Below the pieces are notes generated by a model. It made no database searches and had not been told where the DNA came from. It saw only the letters and a program-made list of their open reading frames with translations. The position numbers and the translations under genes were made by a program. Below are positions 17,069 through 25,993 of a stretch of DNA of 64,000 nucleotides, in pieces (position 1 is the first letter of the stretch; every line of letters begins with the position of its first letter). The DNA is from Antrihabitans spumae (GTDB lineage: Bacteria; Actinomycetota; Actinomycetes; Mycobacteriales; Mycobacteriaceae): assembly GCF_043944905.1 (NCBI RefSeq), contig NZ_JBIMSN010000052.1:62001-126000 (forward strand), read 5' to 3'.

Positions 17069-18880
17069 CTAGCTGGTGATGTCGGTTCGCGTTGCAGCGA
17101 ATCGTCCGATCGCGGGCATCAACCTACTTGCGTGGTACTGCAAATGCGCTTCGGGTGTGACCGGGACGATCGATTTGTTCTTCCGGACTGCCTTGACGAT
17201 CTGCTTCGCGACCTTCTCGGGGCCGTACCTTCGCATCTTGTACAGGCGGTCGAAACGCTCTTGCTTCTTGGCTTCGTCCTCCTTCGAGACACCGGAGAAG
17301 GTCGTCGTAGCAACGATGTTCGTATGAACGATGCCGGGACAGATCGTGCTGACGCCGATATCGGCGGAAGCAAGTTCCGCACGGAGGCAGTCGGAGAACA
17401 TAAAGACCGCAGACTTACTGGTCGAGTAGGCGGAGAAGCCCTGCTGAGGTGAATAGGCGGCCATGCTCGACAGGTTGACGATATGACCGCCGAGGCCGCG
17501 GGCGGCCATCTTGGAGCCGAAAGCTCTGCTGCCGTTGATAACTCCGTACAGGTTGATATCCAGCACGCGCTTGAATTCGGCGGCAGGAGTGTCGAAGAAC
17601 TGGCCTGCCTGGCCGATGCCTGCGTTGTTGACGAGTATGTCGGGAACGCCGTGCCGCTCTATCACCTGGTCGGCGTGGGCGTTTACCGCCGTCTCGTCGG
17701 AGACATCGAGTTGGTAGGCATGGGCTGTCCCACCACCCTCGGCAATCAGCGCCGCGGTCTCCTTCGCTGACGCGAGGTTGATGTCGGACAGCACTACCTC
17801 GGCGCCGTCACGTGCGAATGCGAGCGCGGTCTCCCGGCCGATGCCGGAGCCGCCGCCGGTGATCACCAGCAACTGATCCTCGAACGCACGCCGCTGCCTA
17901 CCCATCTCGGCACGTCGCAGGGCGCGAGCAGGCGTCTTGCCTGAGACGGCGTCGATCAGTTCGGTTGTCGCTGTTGCCAACAACTCCGGATGGGAGAAGG
18001 GGAGCCAATGCCCGCCCTTCACGACGCGGCGCCACACCGAGGCTGCCCACTTGAGCTCGTCGTCGTAGCCGGACTGTCGAACGGCTGGGTCGCGGGTGCC
18101 GATGATGACCTGGACGGGCACCGAGGTAAAGCGCTCACGTGGCTGGGCAAGCGCTGGAACGGCGTTGGCACGGTAGACGCGGAGGCCGCTTCCGATGTCG
18201 TCCTTGAACGTCGGGCCCAGATGAATATCGTCGAGCGGTGCACCTTCGGCCTGCGAAAGGCCTTGTCGCCAGCGTTGTTCGGACATACCAACGGCGAAGG
18301 CCGCTTTCGGAACTATGGGCAGCATAAAGAAGAACATGTAGCCGATGGAGCCGAGCTGAGCGAGCACGAGCCCCACGTTCTTAGGGGTGGGGCGGGCCAG
18401 CCTGTTGCGTGCCCATTTGCTCAGATGCTCGGCGTTCGGACCGGAGACCGACGTGAACGACGCAATCTTCGACTCGGCGCCGGACTCGCATACCGCCTCC
18501 CACATCGCGACGCTGCCCCAGTCGTGGGCCAGCACGTGCACCGGTTTGTCCGGGCTCACCGCATCGATCACCGCGAGGTAGTCCGATGCCATCGCCGAGA
18601 GGCTGAAGTCGCGAAAGCTTTTCGGGTTCGTGGATTCTCCGTGTCCCCGATTGTCGACGGACACAACGTGAAATCGCTCGATCAGGTGCGGGGTCACCCC
18701 GTCCCACAGGTGGTGCGAATCCGGCCAGCCGTGCAGTAGCAGAACGGTCTCACCGTCGAGATTGCCCTGCTCGAACACGGCAATGTCGATGTCGCCGTTG
18801 CGGACCGTCCGTTGGGTGATGCTGCCGGTGGCTTGCGGGGCCGGCGCCGATGCGAGCCCTGTTACCTGTTTGGAATACAT
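17069..18880 (-). CDS. ephD: EphD-like fusion: epoxide-hydrolase-type alpha/beta hydrolase plus SDR
   Basis: 603 residues in two domains. Residues ~20-315 form an alpha/beta hydrolase with LLLHGWPDS and nucleophile Asp120 in HDWGS, which is typical of epoxide hydrolases and dehalogenases, and a GGHWLP histidine region. Residues ~335-603 form an SDR with TGGGSGIGRE, NNAG and YSTSKS. This order and length match M. tuberculosis EphD (Rv2214c), linked in published work to mycolic acid metabolism. The upstream region carries conserved module b (18888-18927), shared with both oxygenase cassettes. It converges on cassette 1 across a strong terminator. The substrate here is inferred, not shown. Confidence 0.88.
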   Translation of the reverse strand: MYSKQVTGLASAPAPQATGSITQRTVRNGDIDIAVFEQGNLDGETVLLLHGWPDSHHLWDGVTPHLIERFHVVSVDNRGHGESTNPKSFRDFSLSAMASDYLAVIDAVSPDKPVHVLAHDWGSVAMWEAVCESGAESKIASFTSVSGPNAEHLSKWARNRLARPTPKNVGLVLAQLGSIGYMFFFMLPIVPKAAFAVGMSEQRWRQGLSQAEGAPLDDIHLGPTFKDDIGSGLRVYRANAVPALAQPRERFTSVPVQVIIGTRDPAVRQSGYDDELKWAASVWRRVVKGGHWLPFSHPELLATATTELIDAVSGKTPARALRRAEMGRQRRAFEDQLLVITGGGSGIGRETALAFARDGAEVVLSDINLASAKETAALIAEGGGTAHAYQLDVSDETAVNAHADQVIERHGVPDILVNNAGIGQAGQFFDTPAAEFKRVLDINLYGVINGSRAFGSKMAARGLGGHIVNLSSMAAYSPQQGFSAYSTSKSAVFMFSDCLRAELASADIGVSTICPGIVHTNIVATTTFSGVSKEDEAKKQERFDRLYKMRRYGPEKVAKQIVKAVRKNKSIVPVTPEAHLQYHASRLMPAIGRFAATRTDITS

Positions 18881-18887
18881 ACCTCGG

Positions 18888-18927
18888 AATGTACACGGAA
18901 CCGTCGGTATTGGATACTACCTGTTTG
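18888..18927. promoter_or_regulatory. Conserved promoter module, copy b (ephD)
   Basis: Read on the plus strand, the blocks GGAATGTACA, GGAAC, GTATTGGATACT and CTGTTTG occur in the same order and spacing as at 37588-37627. A GTAT-TGG-ATAC dyad is at its centre. On the minus strand TACATT, a possible -10 hexamer, lies just before the ephD ATG, implying a very short leader. Confidence 0.6.
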
Positions 18928-18929
18928 AG

Positions 18930-18995
18930 ATAGGCGGCTTCGCCGCTCGTGAGTCCTTTCGGCGCGCCTGACCTCCGAAAAGACTCACGAGGCGC
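18930..18995. repeat. Dispersed hairpin repeat / terminator, copy 1
   Basis: A small hairpin (GGCGGCTTCGCCG, about 18933-18945) is followed by a large one. CTCGTGAGTC and TTTCGG pair with CCGAAA and GACTCACGAG across 18946-18991. The same arms recur at 47951-48022 with different loop bases, so this is an interspersed intergenic repeat. It overlaps the stop codon of the AMP-ligase gene (18985) and probably terminates it. Confidence 0.7.
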
Positions 18996-20619
18996 GGGGA
19001 GCCACCAGGGCACGACGGAGCAACTTGCCCGTTGCGGTGCGGGGTAATTCGTCGACGAAGTGCACGTCCCTCGGCACCTCGAACCGTGCCAAGTTCTCCT
19101 TGACGTGACTGCGGACAGTGTCGGAGTCGAGGGTGTTCGAGCCGGCCCTGCGGACGACGTACGCTGCCAATCGCTGGCCGAATTCGTCGTCGGGCACGGC
19201 CACGACCGCGGCCTCGCTGACATCGGGGTGTGCGTAGAGAAGTTCCTCCACCTCGCCCGGGAACACGTTTTCGCCGCCGGAGACGATCATGTCGTCGTCC
19301 CTACCGTCGATGAACAACCGGCCACCGTGATCCCAGTGCCCGACATCGCCAGAGCTCAGTAGGCCGTCGATGCCTTTCTTGCCGCCGCCGCCGGAGTACT
19401 CCTCGAACGAAAGCATGCTCGCGACATAGATCGTGCCTTTGACGTTCGGTTCGGTCACGAGGTTGTCCTGCTCGTCGTAGAGCCGAACCTCGACGCTGGT
19501 CGGCGGCTTCCCTACAGTCCCTGGTGCGACCTTCCAATCGGCAGGTGTCGAGATGGCCGCGACGCCGACCTCGGTCGAACCGTAAAAGTTGTAGATCACG
19601 TCACCGAATGCGCGGGTTGCTTCGTCACCGAGCGCCGCGGGTAGGGCAGAACCGGCACTGAAGATGATCCGCAGAGCCGAAGTATCTTAGCGCGCAAGGA
19701 CTTCGGGTCCGAGGTCGAGGATTCGTCGCAACATCGTCGGAACAACGACCAACGCGGTTGCGTGGTGGTGTGCGACGCCGGCGACAGTCGCCTCGGCATC
19801 GAAGCGTCGCCCAATCACGACGGTGCAGCCGAGCGAGAACGACATGATGAACTGCGTCAGTGCGGTGCCGTGGAACAGTGGAGCGGCAAGATAGGTGACG
19901 CCGTTGCGCCGCAGGGGAACTCGTTCGAGAAATTGTGCGGCAGCCAACGGCGACCTGACCTGGCGTGGCACACCGCGCGGCGTTCCCGTGGTGCCGCCGG
20001 TGAGCAACACGAAACCGCCTTGCGACGCCGGTGGTTCGAGGTCCGAGCTGTCGTTGGTGTCGATCAGGACCTCGACGGTCGTCGTCGGTTTATGGGTCGT
20101 ATCGTCCTGCCACGCGAGCACACGCGTGATCGCGCCGGGCAGATCGCTGACAAGGTTGGTGGACTCCTGGTCGTAGACGATCGCCGTGACGCCCTCGCGG
20201 ACAGCAACATCGGCGAGTTGTCGGGCGCTGAAGCCTGTGTTGAACAGCACGAGCTTGGCACCAACCTTCGCGGTCCCGAGCATGGTGTCGACCAGGCCGC
20301 GGTGGTCGCGGCTGAGCGACGCGACAACAGAGTCTCCTCCGACTCCGAGCCCGGACAGGCCGCGCGCCAACGCATTCGAACGCGCATCGAGCTCTGCGTA
20401 CGTCAGCGGACCTGATTCGTCGATGAGGGCGACGGCATTCGGTGTGCGGTTCGCAGACGCTTTGGCCACGCCTGCGATCGCGCCGTAGTCGCGCATCGAC
20501 TTCGATGCATTCGCAATGGTGCCGGGACGTTTGAGGTCGATCACTCCCGCGCGCTGCAGCACGCCGATGGAGTGCAGGTTGACACGTGCGGTGCGTGCGA
20601 TGCGGCTGAGTGAAGTCAA
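18985..20619 (-). pseudogene. FadD-like acyl-CoA synthetase (AMP ligase) with an in-frame stop
   Basis: The N-terminal part (20619 to 19690, 310 residues) contains the AMP-binding P-loop region LTGGTTGTPRG. A TAA codon at 19687-19689 interrupts the gene. The same frame continues without shift (DTSALRIIFSAGSALP, then YNFYGSTEVG, SGGENVFPGEVEE and the C-terminal TATGKLLRR lysine region) to 18985. The undisturbed length would be about 544 residues, normal for FadD. Comparison with the intact paralogue at 31500-33125 suggests one base change, for example TAC or TAT to TAA. The enzyme would activate a fatty or related acid to its CoA ester. It may be a pseudogene or a base-call error. Confidence 0.82.
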
Positions 20620-20648
20620 GGTGGTGTCCTATGGTCGGCCCTATTTGA

Positions 20649-20668
20649 TAATGTAGATTACCAGATAG
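20649..20668. promoter_or_regulatory. Shared operator-like site TAATnTAGATTnnCAGAT, copy 1
   Basis: TAATGTAGATTACCAGATAG lies 30 bases upstream of the AMP-ligase start (20619) and 45 bases before the divergent gene at 20713. It matches the site at 31433-31452 at 16 of 20 positions. The surrounding 18 bases (from TGATAA to TTACCA) are an imperfect dyad. Confidence 0.45.
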
Positions 20669-20712
20669 TTCGGATTGCGAGAAGTGCCGAGGCTCTCGGA
20701 CAAGATGGACAG

Positions 20713-21386
20713 ATGGAAGAACTGGCCCGATACCAGGAGATCTACGCCGCGGTGGTTGTCTCGCGCGACGGTGACGAACTCGTGTTCTGGTCCGACTTCG
20801 ACGACAACGGCAGATCGATCGTCTCGGAATCGCGAACGGCCATAGCTGATTACGTCGCCAAAGGTGATGGCCCGTGGCCCTGGTACGACCTGCGTGACCG
20901 ACGATCGGGCGCCCTGCAGGTGTTCGCCGCGCTCGGCGTGACTCGCTCCTGGACCTCGGTGCCGACCCGGCCCGCGCAGTCACCGCAATGTTGGTGTGGT
21001 GGGCGGCGAACGTCCGTTGGGCCGGATACCGTGCCGCCGACGTCGTCGAGGTTGTCGAGCTGCTCCGGATCGGGGGAGCGGCGATCACCGACCGCGACCG
21101 CGAGCTTGCTACGCAGGCCGGTAACGCGAAAGTGGCCGCGGCGCTGCAGGGCTGGCAGGCTACGGGCTGGGAGGGTGGAGTCGCCGTCGGGTTCGCCGCG
21201 CTGCTCTACATCGGTCCGGTCTGGATCGCGCAGCTCGTGCTCACAGTGCTGGCGACAATCGACGACGCAGGCATCGCCGCGGGTTGGCTGTGGGCGTGGT
21301 TATTCGCCGCGCCAGCGATCGGAATCTCGCCTCCCGCTACAGGATTGGTCCGCCTGCTCCGCCGCGGTCGACCTGGCGTGGACTGA
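20713..21386 (+). pseudogene. Unrecognised protein with C-terminal membrane helices, frameshifted
   Basis: The first frame (from ATG 20713) gives about 75 sensible residues (YQEIYAAVVVSRDGDELVFW). It then loses sense near 20935 and becomes Pro/Arg/Ser-rich to 21456. The frame entered at about 20940 reads DSLLDLGADPARAVTAM and continues to 21386, with two hydrophobic segments near the end (VAVGFAALLYIGPVWIAQL, AGWLWAWLFAAPAI). One missing G in the GGCGTG at about 20935-20940 would join them into ~224 residues. I do not recognise the family. It is divergent from the AMP-ligase gene and convergent with mce operon 2. Confidence 0.6.
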
Positions 21387-21394
21387 CCTGACGC

Positions 21395-21967
21395 TCAGCT
21401 CTCCTTGGGGCCGTAATCGTCGACCAGCCACGTGCCGTCGATGTGGGCGACGGTGACCGATAGCAGATTCGGCACACTCGCAGGCTCAGGCTGCTGCACG
21501 TTCTGAGTCTTCTGCGTCGCGAAGACGGTCACGATGTAGCGATCGGTACCCGACGAGTCGACAGCCGTGGCTGCGATGCTGCCGGACGCGACAACCTGTG
21601 CCTCGGTCATGATCGCACTGAGGGTATCGCGGACCTGGGTATATCTGTCCTGCAACGTATTCGATGCATCCTGAGAGACGCCGGCGAAGAAGCCGTCGAG
21701 GTTCTTGTAGTCGTAGGTCAACGACCGCAACACGTAATCGTTCGCGAGTTGCGCTGCCGCGGCGCGGTCGGCCTGTTCCGCGGTGATGGCATTCAGGTCG
21801 TTGGAGGCCGCGTGCCACTTCCAGCCGAGGACCGCGACGATCGCGACCATTGCAATGGTGAACGCGACTGCGAGAGTCGTCGTCCTTCTACTGACGCGGG
21901 CTGGTTGGAGCGTTGGTTCATCGTCGGATTCGTCGGCGATCGTCGGATTCTCTTGTGTAACAGTCAT
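21395..21967 (-). CDS. Mce-associated membrane protein (Mas-like), mce operon 2
   Basis: 190 residues: an acidic N-terminal cytoplasmic tail of about 25 residues, one membrane helix (TLAVAFTIAMVAIVAVLGW), and an extracytoplasmic domain with the family pattern ANDYVLRSLTYDYKNLDGFF. It is the last gene of the nine-gene mce operon 2 and starts 11 bases after the mceF stop, with GAGGTGAG upstream of the ATG at 21967. It is the intact counterpart of the damaged gene at 3399. Confidence 0.88.
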   Translation of the reverse strand: MTVTQENPTIADESDDEPTLQPARVSRRTTTLAVAFTIAMVAIVAVLGWKWHAASNDLNAITAEQADRAAAAQLANDYVLRSLTYDYKNLDGFFAGVSQDASNTLQDRYTQVRDTLSAIMTEAQVVASGSIAATAVDSSGTDRYIVTVFATQKTQNVQQPEPASVPNLLSVTVAHIDGTWLVDDYGPKES

Positions 21968-21977
21968 TCGTCTCACC

Positions 21978-22925
21978 TCATCTGTTGGGCACTGCCACTG
22001 CGACACGCGCCGGACCACCGTCCGGGAAAACTGTGAGCAGGATGTTCATGATCGAGCCGAGATCGACTCGAAGCGGCCGGAGTTGCGATGTCGCGGGTTT
22101 GACGACCGTCGAAACCAGCGCAAGATCGGGCGCAAGGATGTCGAGATACTCGCCGATCTTTGCTACTAGAGGTCCGATCGGGTGATCCCAGACGTGCTCG
22201 GCGACGTGGGAGTATTCCTCGAATTCTTGGATGATCTGAACACCGTTGGGAGTCAGGGCCGAGACCACAGGCGTCGTGTCACCGAGCACACTGCCATAGC
22301 CGTCGAAGTTGTCGCCGAGTGTCTGCAGGTTGACGTAGAGCCGCGTGATCGGGTCCTTCTTGTCCTGCAGCATCTGCGCGAAAAGCATGGTTGCCCGGCT
22401 CAGGTTCGCTATGTCGGCCTCGCGCCCCTTGTTGCCGACGGACACCGTGGTCACCAGCCGTTCCAAGGTTGCCGCATCCAATTGTCCAGTCAGCGAATCG
22501 ATTTTGGTCAACGTGTCGCTGACCGTCGCGGAGGCCTTCACCTGCGTTGCTGGAACAATCGCGCCGTCGTCGAGGTAGGGTCCGTCGGCGGAGGGTGGCC
22601 GGAAATCGAGGTACTGCTCGCCCGCGGCAGACAGATTGCCGATCCGTACTTCGCTGTCGACAGGGATCGGGTAGGCGGCGTCCACCTCGATCTCCACCGC
22701 AAGGCCGTCGGCAGTTGTCGAAATCTGCTGTACGCGGCCGATTTTCATACCTCTCAGGTCGACTTCGGAGGTCTCCATCAGACCGCCCGACGAATCGACG
22801 AGGACGGTGATCGTGTTCGTGACCCGGCGCGGATCGATGTCCAGGACCGCAACGGCCATGTAGGCCGAACACACCAGCGTCATCGCGAGCAGCATGACAA
22901 GTGAGACAGGTGCCGGAATCTTCAT
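21978..22925 (-). CDS. MceF-type protein (mce operon 2)
   Basis: 315 residues. One N-terminal membrane helix (VMLLAMTLVCSAYMAVAV) precedes an MCE domain (about 35-115) with GEQYLDFRPPSADGPYL. A helical C-terminal region follows. The ATG overlaps the mceE stop by the usual four bases. It is the sixth MCE subunit of the operon and resembles the operon 1 copy at 2419. Its tail ends in VAVPNR, without the family's long repetitive extension. Confidence 0.92.
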   Translation of the reverse strand: MKIPAPVSLVMLLAMTLVCSAYMAVAVLDIDPRRVTNTITVLVDSSGGLMETSEVDLRGMKIGRVQQISTTADGLAVEIEVDAAYPIPVDSEVRIGNLSAAGEQYLDFRPPSADGPYLDDGAIVPATQVKASATVSDTLTKIDSLTGQLDAATLERLVTTVSVGNKGREADIANLSRATMLFAQMLQDKKDPITRLYVNLQTLGDNFDGYGSVLGDTTPVVSALTPNGVQIIQEFEEYSHVAEHVWDHPIGPLVAKIGEYLDILAPDLALVSTVVKPATSQLRPLRVDLGSIMNILLTVFPDGGPARVAVAVPNR

Positions 22926-23914
22926 CTCACAACCCCGATCGAACGGAGGATCTGGATAAGTTGATCAGCTTGCGCGGATGCGTCGATGTGAATGTTCGGC
23001 GTGGTCGAGAGGAAGGGAATGAGCTTGTCTCGCAACAACTGATTGGTCTTGTCGATATTCATCGGAACTGTCGTGTCGGCGTTTCCTATCGTCACCAGCG
23101 CTGGTGCGATGACAGCAATAACGTCGCGGAGGTCGCTCGAGATCGGAACAAGGATGTCGCCGAGCGGTTGTGCAAGGTCGCGCAGCCGGAAGATCAACTC
23201 GACGACGCCGAAGACGACGCCACTGAGTCCTTCTGCACGTGCCGGACCGTACTGCAGCATCTGGTCGACACGCTCCTTGTTCGCGGCCAGATCGGTCGAG
23301 ATCGACGCAGCCGAATTCAGAATGTTGTCGATATCGTCTGTGTTGACCGTCAGGTCGTGCAGAGCGCTCTGACCTGCGACGAAGATCCGTTGAAAGTCTT
23401 CGTCCGTCGCAGGGAATGCCGAATTGAACTGATCGACGACGTCCTGCAATTGCGCGAGCCGCCCACCGGACACGATGCTCGACATTCCTCTGAGTAGATC
23501 CTCGATGTTGTCGGCCGGTGCGGTCTGCGCTCGGGGAATGGTGTCACCGTCGGCGAGGTAGGGTCCCGACGAATTGTCCGGGGGCTGCAGCGACACATAG
23601 ATCTCGCCGAGAATTGTCGCTTGGCGCAACTCTGCACGCGTCGAGACAGGAAGGCGGACAGCGCTTTGCAGGTCGATCGCTGCCACTGCGGAATCGCCGA
23701 CCAGATCGACGCTGTCTACTATTCCGACCTCCGCCCCTTCGGATACAACCTTCGCTTTGTCGGGAAGGTTCAGTGCGCTGGAGAACTCGACGCGCACCGA
23801 GTATTTGTCGCCGTCCACGTAGGTGCCTGGAATCGGCAGTTCCGCTGGGTTGAAACCGCAACCGGCGATGCCGAGTGCGACCAACGCGAGAGTTGGTGCC
23901 AGGCGCTGTTTCAT
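22922..23914 (-). CDS. MceE-type lipoprotein (mce operon 2)
   Basis: 330 residues. A short signal with lipobox LGIAGC (Cys about residue 19) is followed by FNPAELPIPGTYVDGD and an MCE domain. A long helical tail ends in LIQILRSIGVVR, close to the operon 1 MceE end (LRMIGAVR). It is expected to be lipid-anchored on the outer face of the membrane as the lipoprotein subunit of the Mce importer. Start and stop both overlap the neighbouring mce genes. Confidence 0.92.
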   Translation of the reverse strand: MKQRLAPTLALVALGIAGCGFNPAELPIPGTYVDGDKYSVRVEFSSALNLPDKAKVVSEGAEVGIVDSVDLVGDSAVAAIDLQSAVRLPVSTRAELRQATILGEIYVSLQPPDNSSGPYLADGDTIPRAQTAPADNIEDLLRGMSSIVSGGRLAQLQDVVDQFNSAFPATDEDFQRIFVAGQSALHDLTVNTDDIDNILNSAASISTDLAANKERVDQMLQYGPARAEGLSGVVFGVVELIFRLRDLAQPLGDILVPISSDLRDVIAVIAPALVTIGNADTTVPMNIDKTNQLLRDKLIPFLSTTPNIHIDASAQADQLIQILRSIGVVR

Positions 23915-24969
23915 CGCGGCACCGCCTGACCGAGAAGCAGTGTCAGCAGGTCGACCTGAGTCTGTTGGCCGTCGCGGCGTACTTCGATCTGCGGTGGTAG
24001 ATATTGCACGCGAACGGCATTCGAGACCGGGTCGAACATTGCGAGCAGATCCCGCGACGCCTCGGGAAGATAGGCGAGGAGATCTCGGATATCACCAGCG
24101 CGGCTGAGCAATTGGTGTGCGAAAGGAATCGCTTTGTCCAGGAACGTGTACGACTGCTCGTCGTACTTGTCGATGGTCCTCGCCGCGACCGGCAGCAGCT
24201 CGTTCGCCCGTGCAATTGCTGTGCCGAGACCCTGGACAACGCCGTCGACCGTTTCGAGACCGTTCCCGAGATTGTCCAGCAGCGTGCGGAAATCGGGCCA
24301 ATTGGTGACGAACATGGTCGTCAAGCGGTCGAGGTTGTCGATGAGACGCCGGACCGTGACGTCGCGACCCGCCGGATCGCCGACCAACGTCGACAAACGC
24401 TGCAGCAATGAATTGAACGTTGGGCCGGTGTCGACGAGCGCCGCGTCGAGTGCGTTGAGGGTGTCCGAAAGGATCGGATCCGGCTGTGTCGCTGGAGTTC
24501 CCGATGCGGTGTTGGTACCGAGTAGGTCTGCGGCGACTGTGTTTACCGCGTCGAACGTCTCGCTGATACCGATCGGCGTCCTGGTGCGTTCGAGTGGGAT
24601 GCATTGTGCAGCAACAAAACTGGGACCGTCGCGGTGTATGCCGGTCAGCTCGACGTGCCGATCGGTGACGATCGAGCTGGACATGGTTACTGCACCGACA
24701 TCATCGGGCAGATCGATGTCGTCGTCGACCTTCATCGTCACCCGCATTCGATCGCCGAGCGGTTCTATCGCGGTGACACTGCCGATCTCGATGCCCATGA
24801 GGCTGACGTTGTTGCCTTCGTACAACCCGACCGTGTCCGTGAACTCCGCACACAGCGTTCTCGTCGAGTAGAGATCGACGCTGTTTGCCGCGGATGTCGC
24901 TGCTCCGCTGAGGACCACGACAGCAACTGCGGCGAGGGCGACGTAGGCGAGCTTTCGACGGTCTGCCAT
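23911..24969 (-). CDS. MceD-type protein (mce operon 2)
   Basis: 352 residues. A membrane helix at about 8-28 (LAYVALAAVAVVVLSGAATS) and an MCE domain with TLCAEFTDTVGLYEGNNVSLMG are followed by a long helical region. The C-terminal end reads LTLLLGQAVPR, the family-typical finish that confirms the frame correction proposed for the operon 1 MceD. It lies one base after mceC. No disruption is seen. Confidence 0.92.
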   Translation of the reverse strand: MADRRKLAYVALAAVAVVVLSGAATSAANSVDLYSTRTLCAEFTDTVGLYEGNNVSLMGIEIGSVTAIEPLGDRMRVTMKVDDDIDLPDDVGAVTMSSSIVTDRHVELTGIHRDGPSFVAAQCIPLERTRTPIGISETFDAVNTVAADLLGTNTASGTPATQPDPILSDTLNALDAALVDTGPTFNSLLQRLSTLVGDPAGRDVTVRRLIDNLDRLTTMFVTNWPDFRTLLDNLGNGLETVDGVVQGLGTAIARANELLPVAARTIDKYDEQSYTFLDKAIPFAHQLLSRAGDIRDLLAYLPEASRDLLAMFDPVSNAVRVQYLPPQIEVRRDGQQTQVDLLTLLLGQAVPR

Positions 24970-24970
24970 G

Positions 24971-25993
24971 TCAGCAGGCCTTCGCTGCGGTCGGAATGCA
25001 CAGGCCCGTGCCGGTGATCGCGTTGGCAGACTGATCGATGGTCACACCGTCGACGCCGAGCATGGCAGAGATCTTTGCCATGAACTCCTTGATTCCGCCG
25101 ATGACGTCGTCGATCTTGGCCTGGTCCGCGAAGACTTTCTGCACAACAGCTTCGAGATCGGCGATCGGCGGCTCCAGTCCCTCTGCGTAGGCCATGACCG
25201 GGCGGTGCACGACATCGGCAAGTCGACGCAGGAGCTGGAAGGTCTGCACTACATCCGCTTTCTGGGAACCTAGTTTCACCGCGACGATCCCGAGTTGTCG
25301 GACGAAGTCGGCCAGGATCGCCTGGTCGTCGGCAATAGCGGCCACGAACTCGTCGGAGACTGCGAGTCCTTTGTCGAGTTGGTCGGAGCGTTGCGCAAGA
25401 ACCCCTGTCAGGTCGTTCACGTTGGTCAGCAGGTTGCGAATCGAATCGGGTTGGCCCGCGATCGCGTTGTTGACCTCGGTGATCGTTGCCTGCAAAGTCT
25501 GGCCGTCGACGTCGCGCAGCACGGGGGTGGCGTCCTGGAGAATATCGGTGATCTCGTACGGAGTCCGAGTTCGCTCCGGTGGTATGTGATTCGTGCCGAG
25601 GTCGTTGTCACCGGCCGGAGACAACGACAGGTAGTGGCCACCGATCGGTGTGAGCATCTTGATCTCCACGGCGGAAAGATCGCCTACGTGTGTCTCTCGG
25701 TCGACACTGAAGCGAATCTCTACGTGGTCGTCGGCCAAGCGCACCGATTCGACTGCACCGACCTTGATTCCGGCGACGCGGACCTCGTTGACGCTGCGCG
25801 CACCTGCGGCGCTCGAGAAGTCGGCGACGTAGGTCTTGGTGCCGAACGGTACGAGGTAGACGACGGCGCTCGCGGCGAGGGCGAGTATCGCGACGACGAT
25901 ACCGATTGCACCCCAACGGAGTTGGGTCCGCGCCTCGTCTCCGGCGGTTCGGCGCGTCCTGATCGTGTGCTTGCGGACCGTCAGCTTCCTCAT
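24971..25993 (-). CDS. MceC-type protein (mce operon 2)
   Basis: 340 residues. A basic cytoplasmic leader and one membrane helix (GIVVAILALAASAVVYLV) are followed by an MCE domain with the VNEVRVAGIKVG motif and a helical tail ending ITGTGLCIPTAAKAC. I chose the ATG at 25993 because it overlaps the mceB stop as ATGA. An earlier in-frame start at 25999 is possible. The tail allows identification of the fragment at the left edge of the window. Confidence 0.92.
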   Translation of the reverse strand: MRKLTVRKHTIRTRRTAGDEARTQLRWGAIGIVVAILALAASAVVYLVPFGTKTYVADFSSAAGARSVNEVRVAGIKVGAVESVRLADDHVEIRFSVDRETHVGDLSAVEIKMLTPIGGHYLSLSPAGDNDLGTNHIPPERTRTPYEITDILQDATPVLRDVDGQTLQATITEVNNAIAGQPDSIRNLLTNVNDLTGVLAQRSDQLDKGLAVSDEFVAAIADDQAILADFVRQLGIVAVKLGSQKADVVQTFQLLRRLADVVHRPVMAYAEGLEPPIADLEAVVQKVFADQAKIDDVIGGIKEFMAKISAMLGVDGVTIDQSANAITGTGLCIPTAAKAC

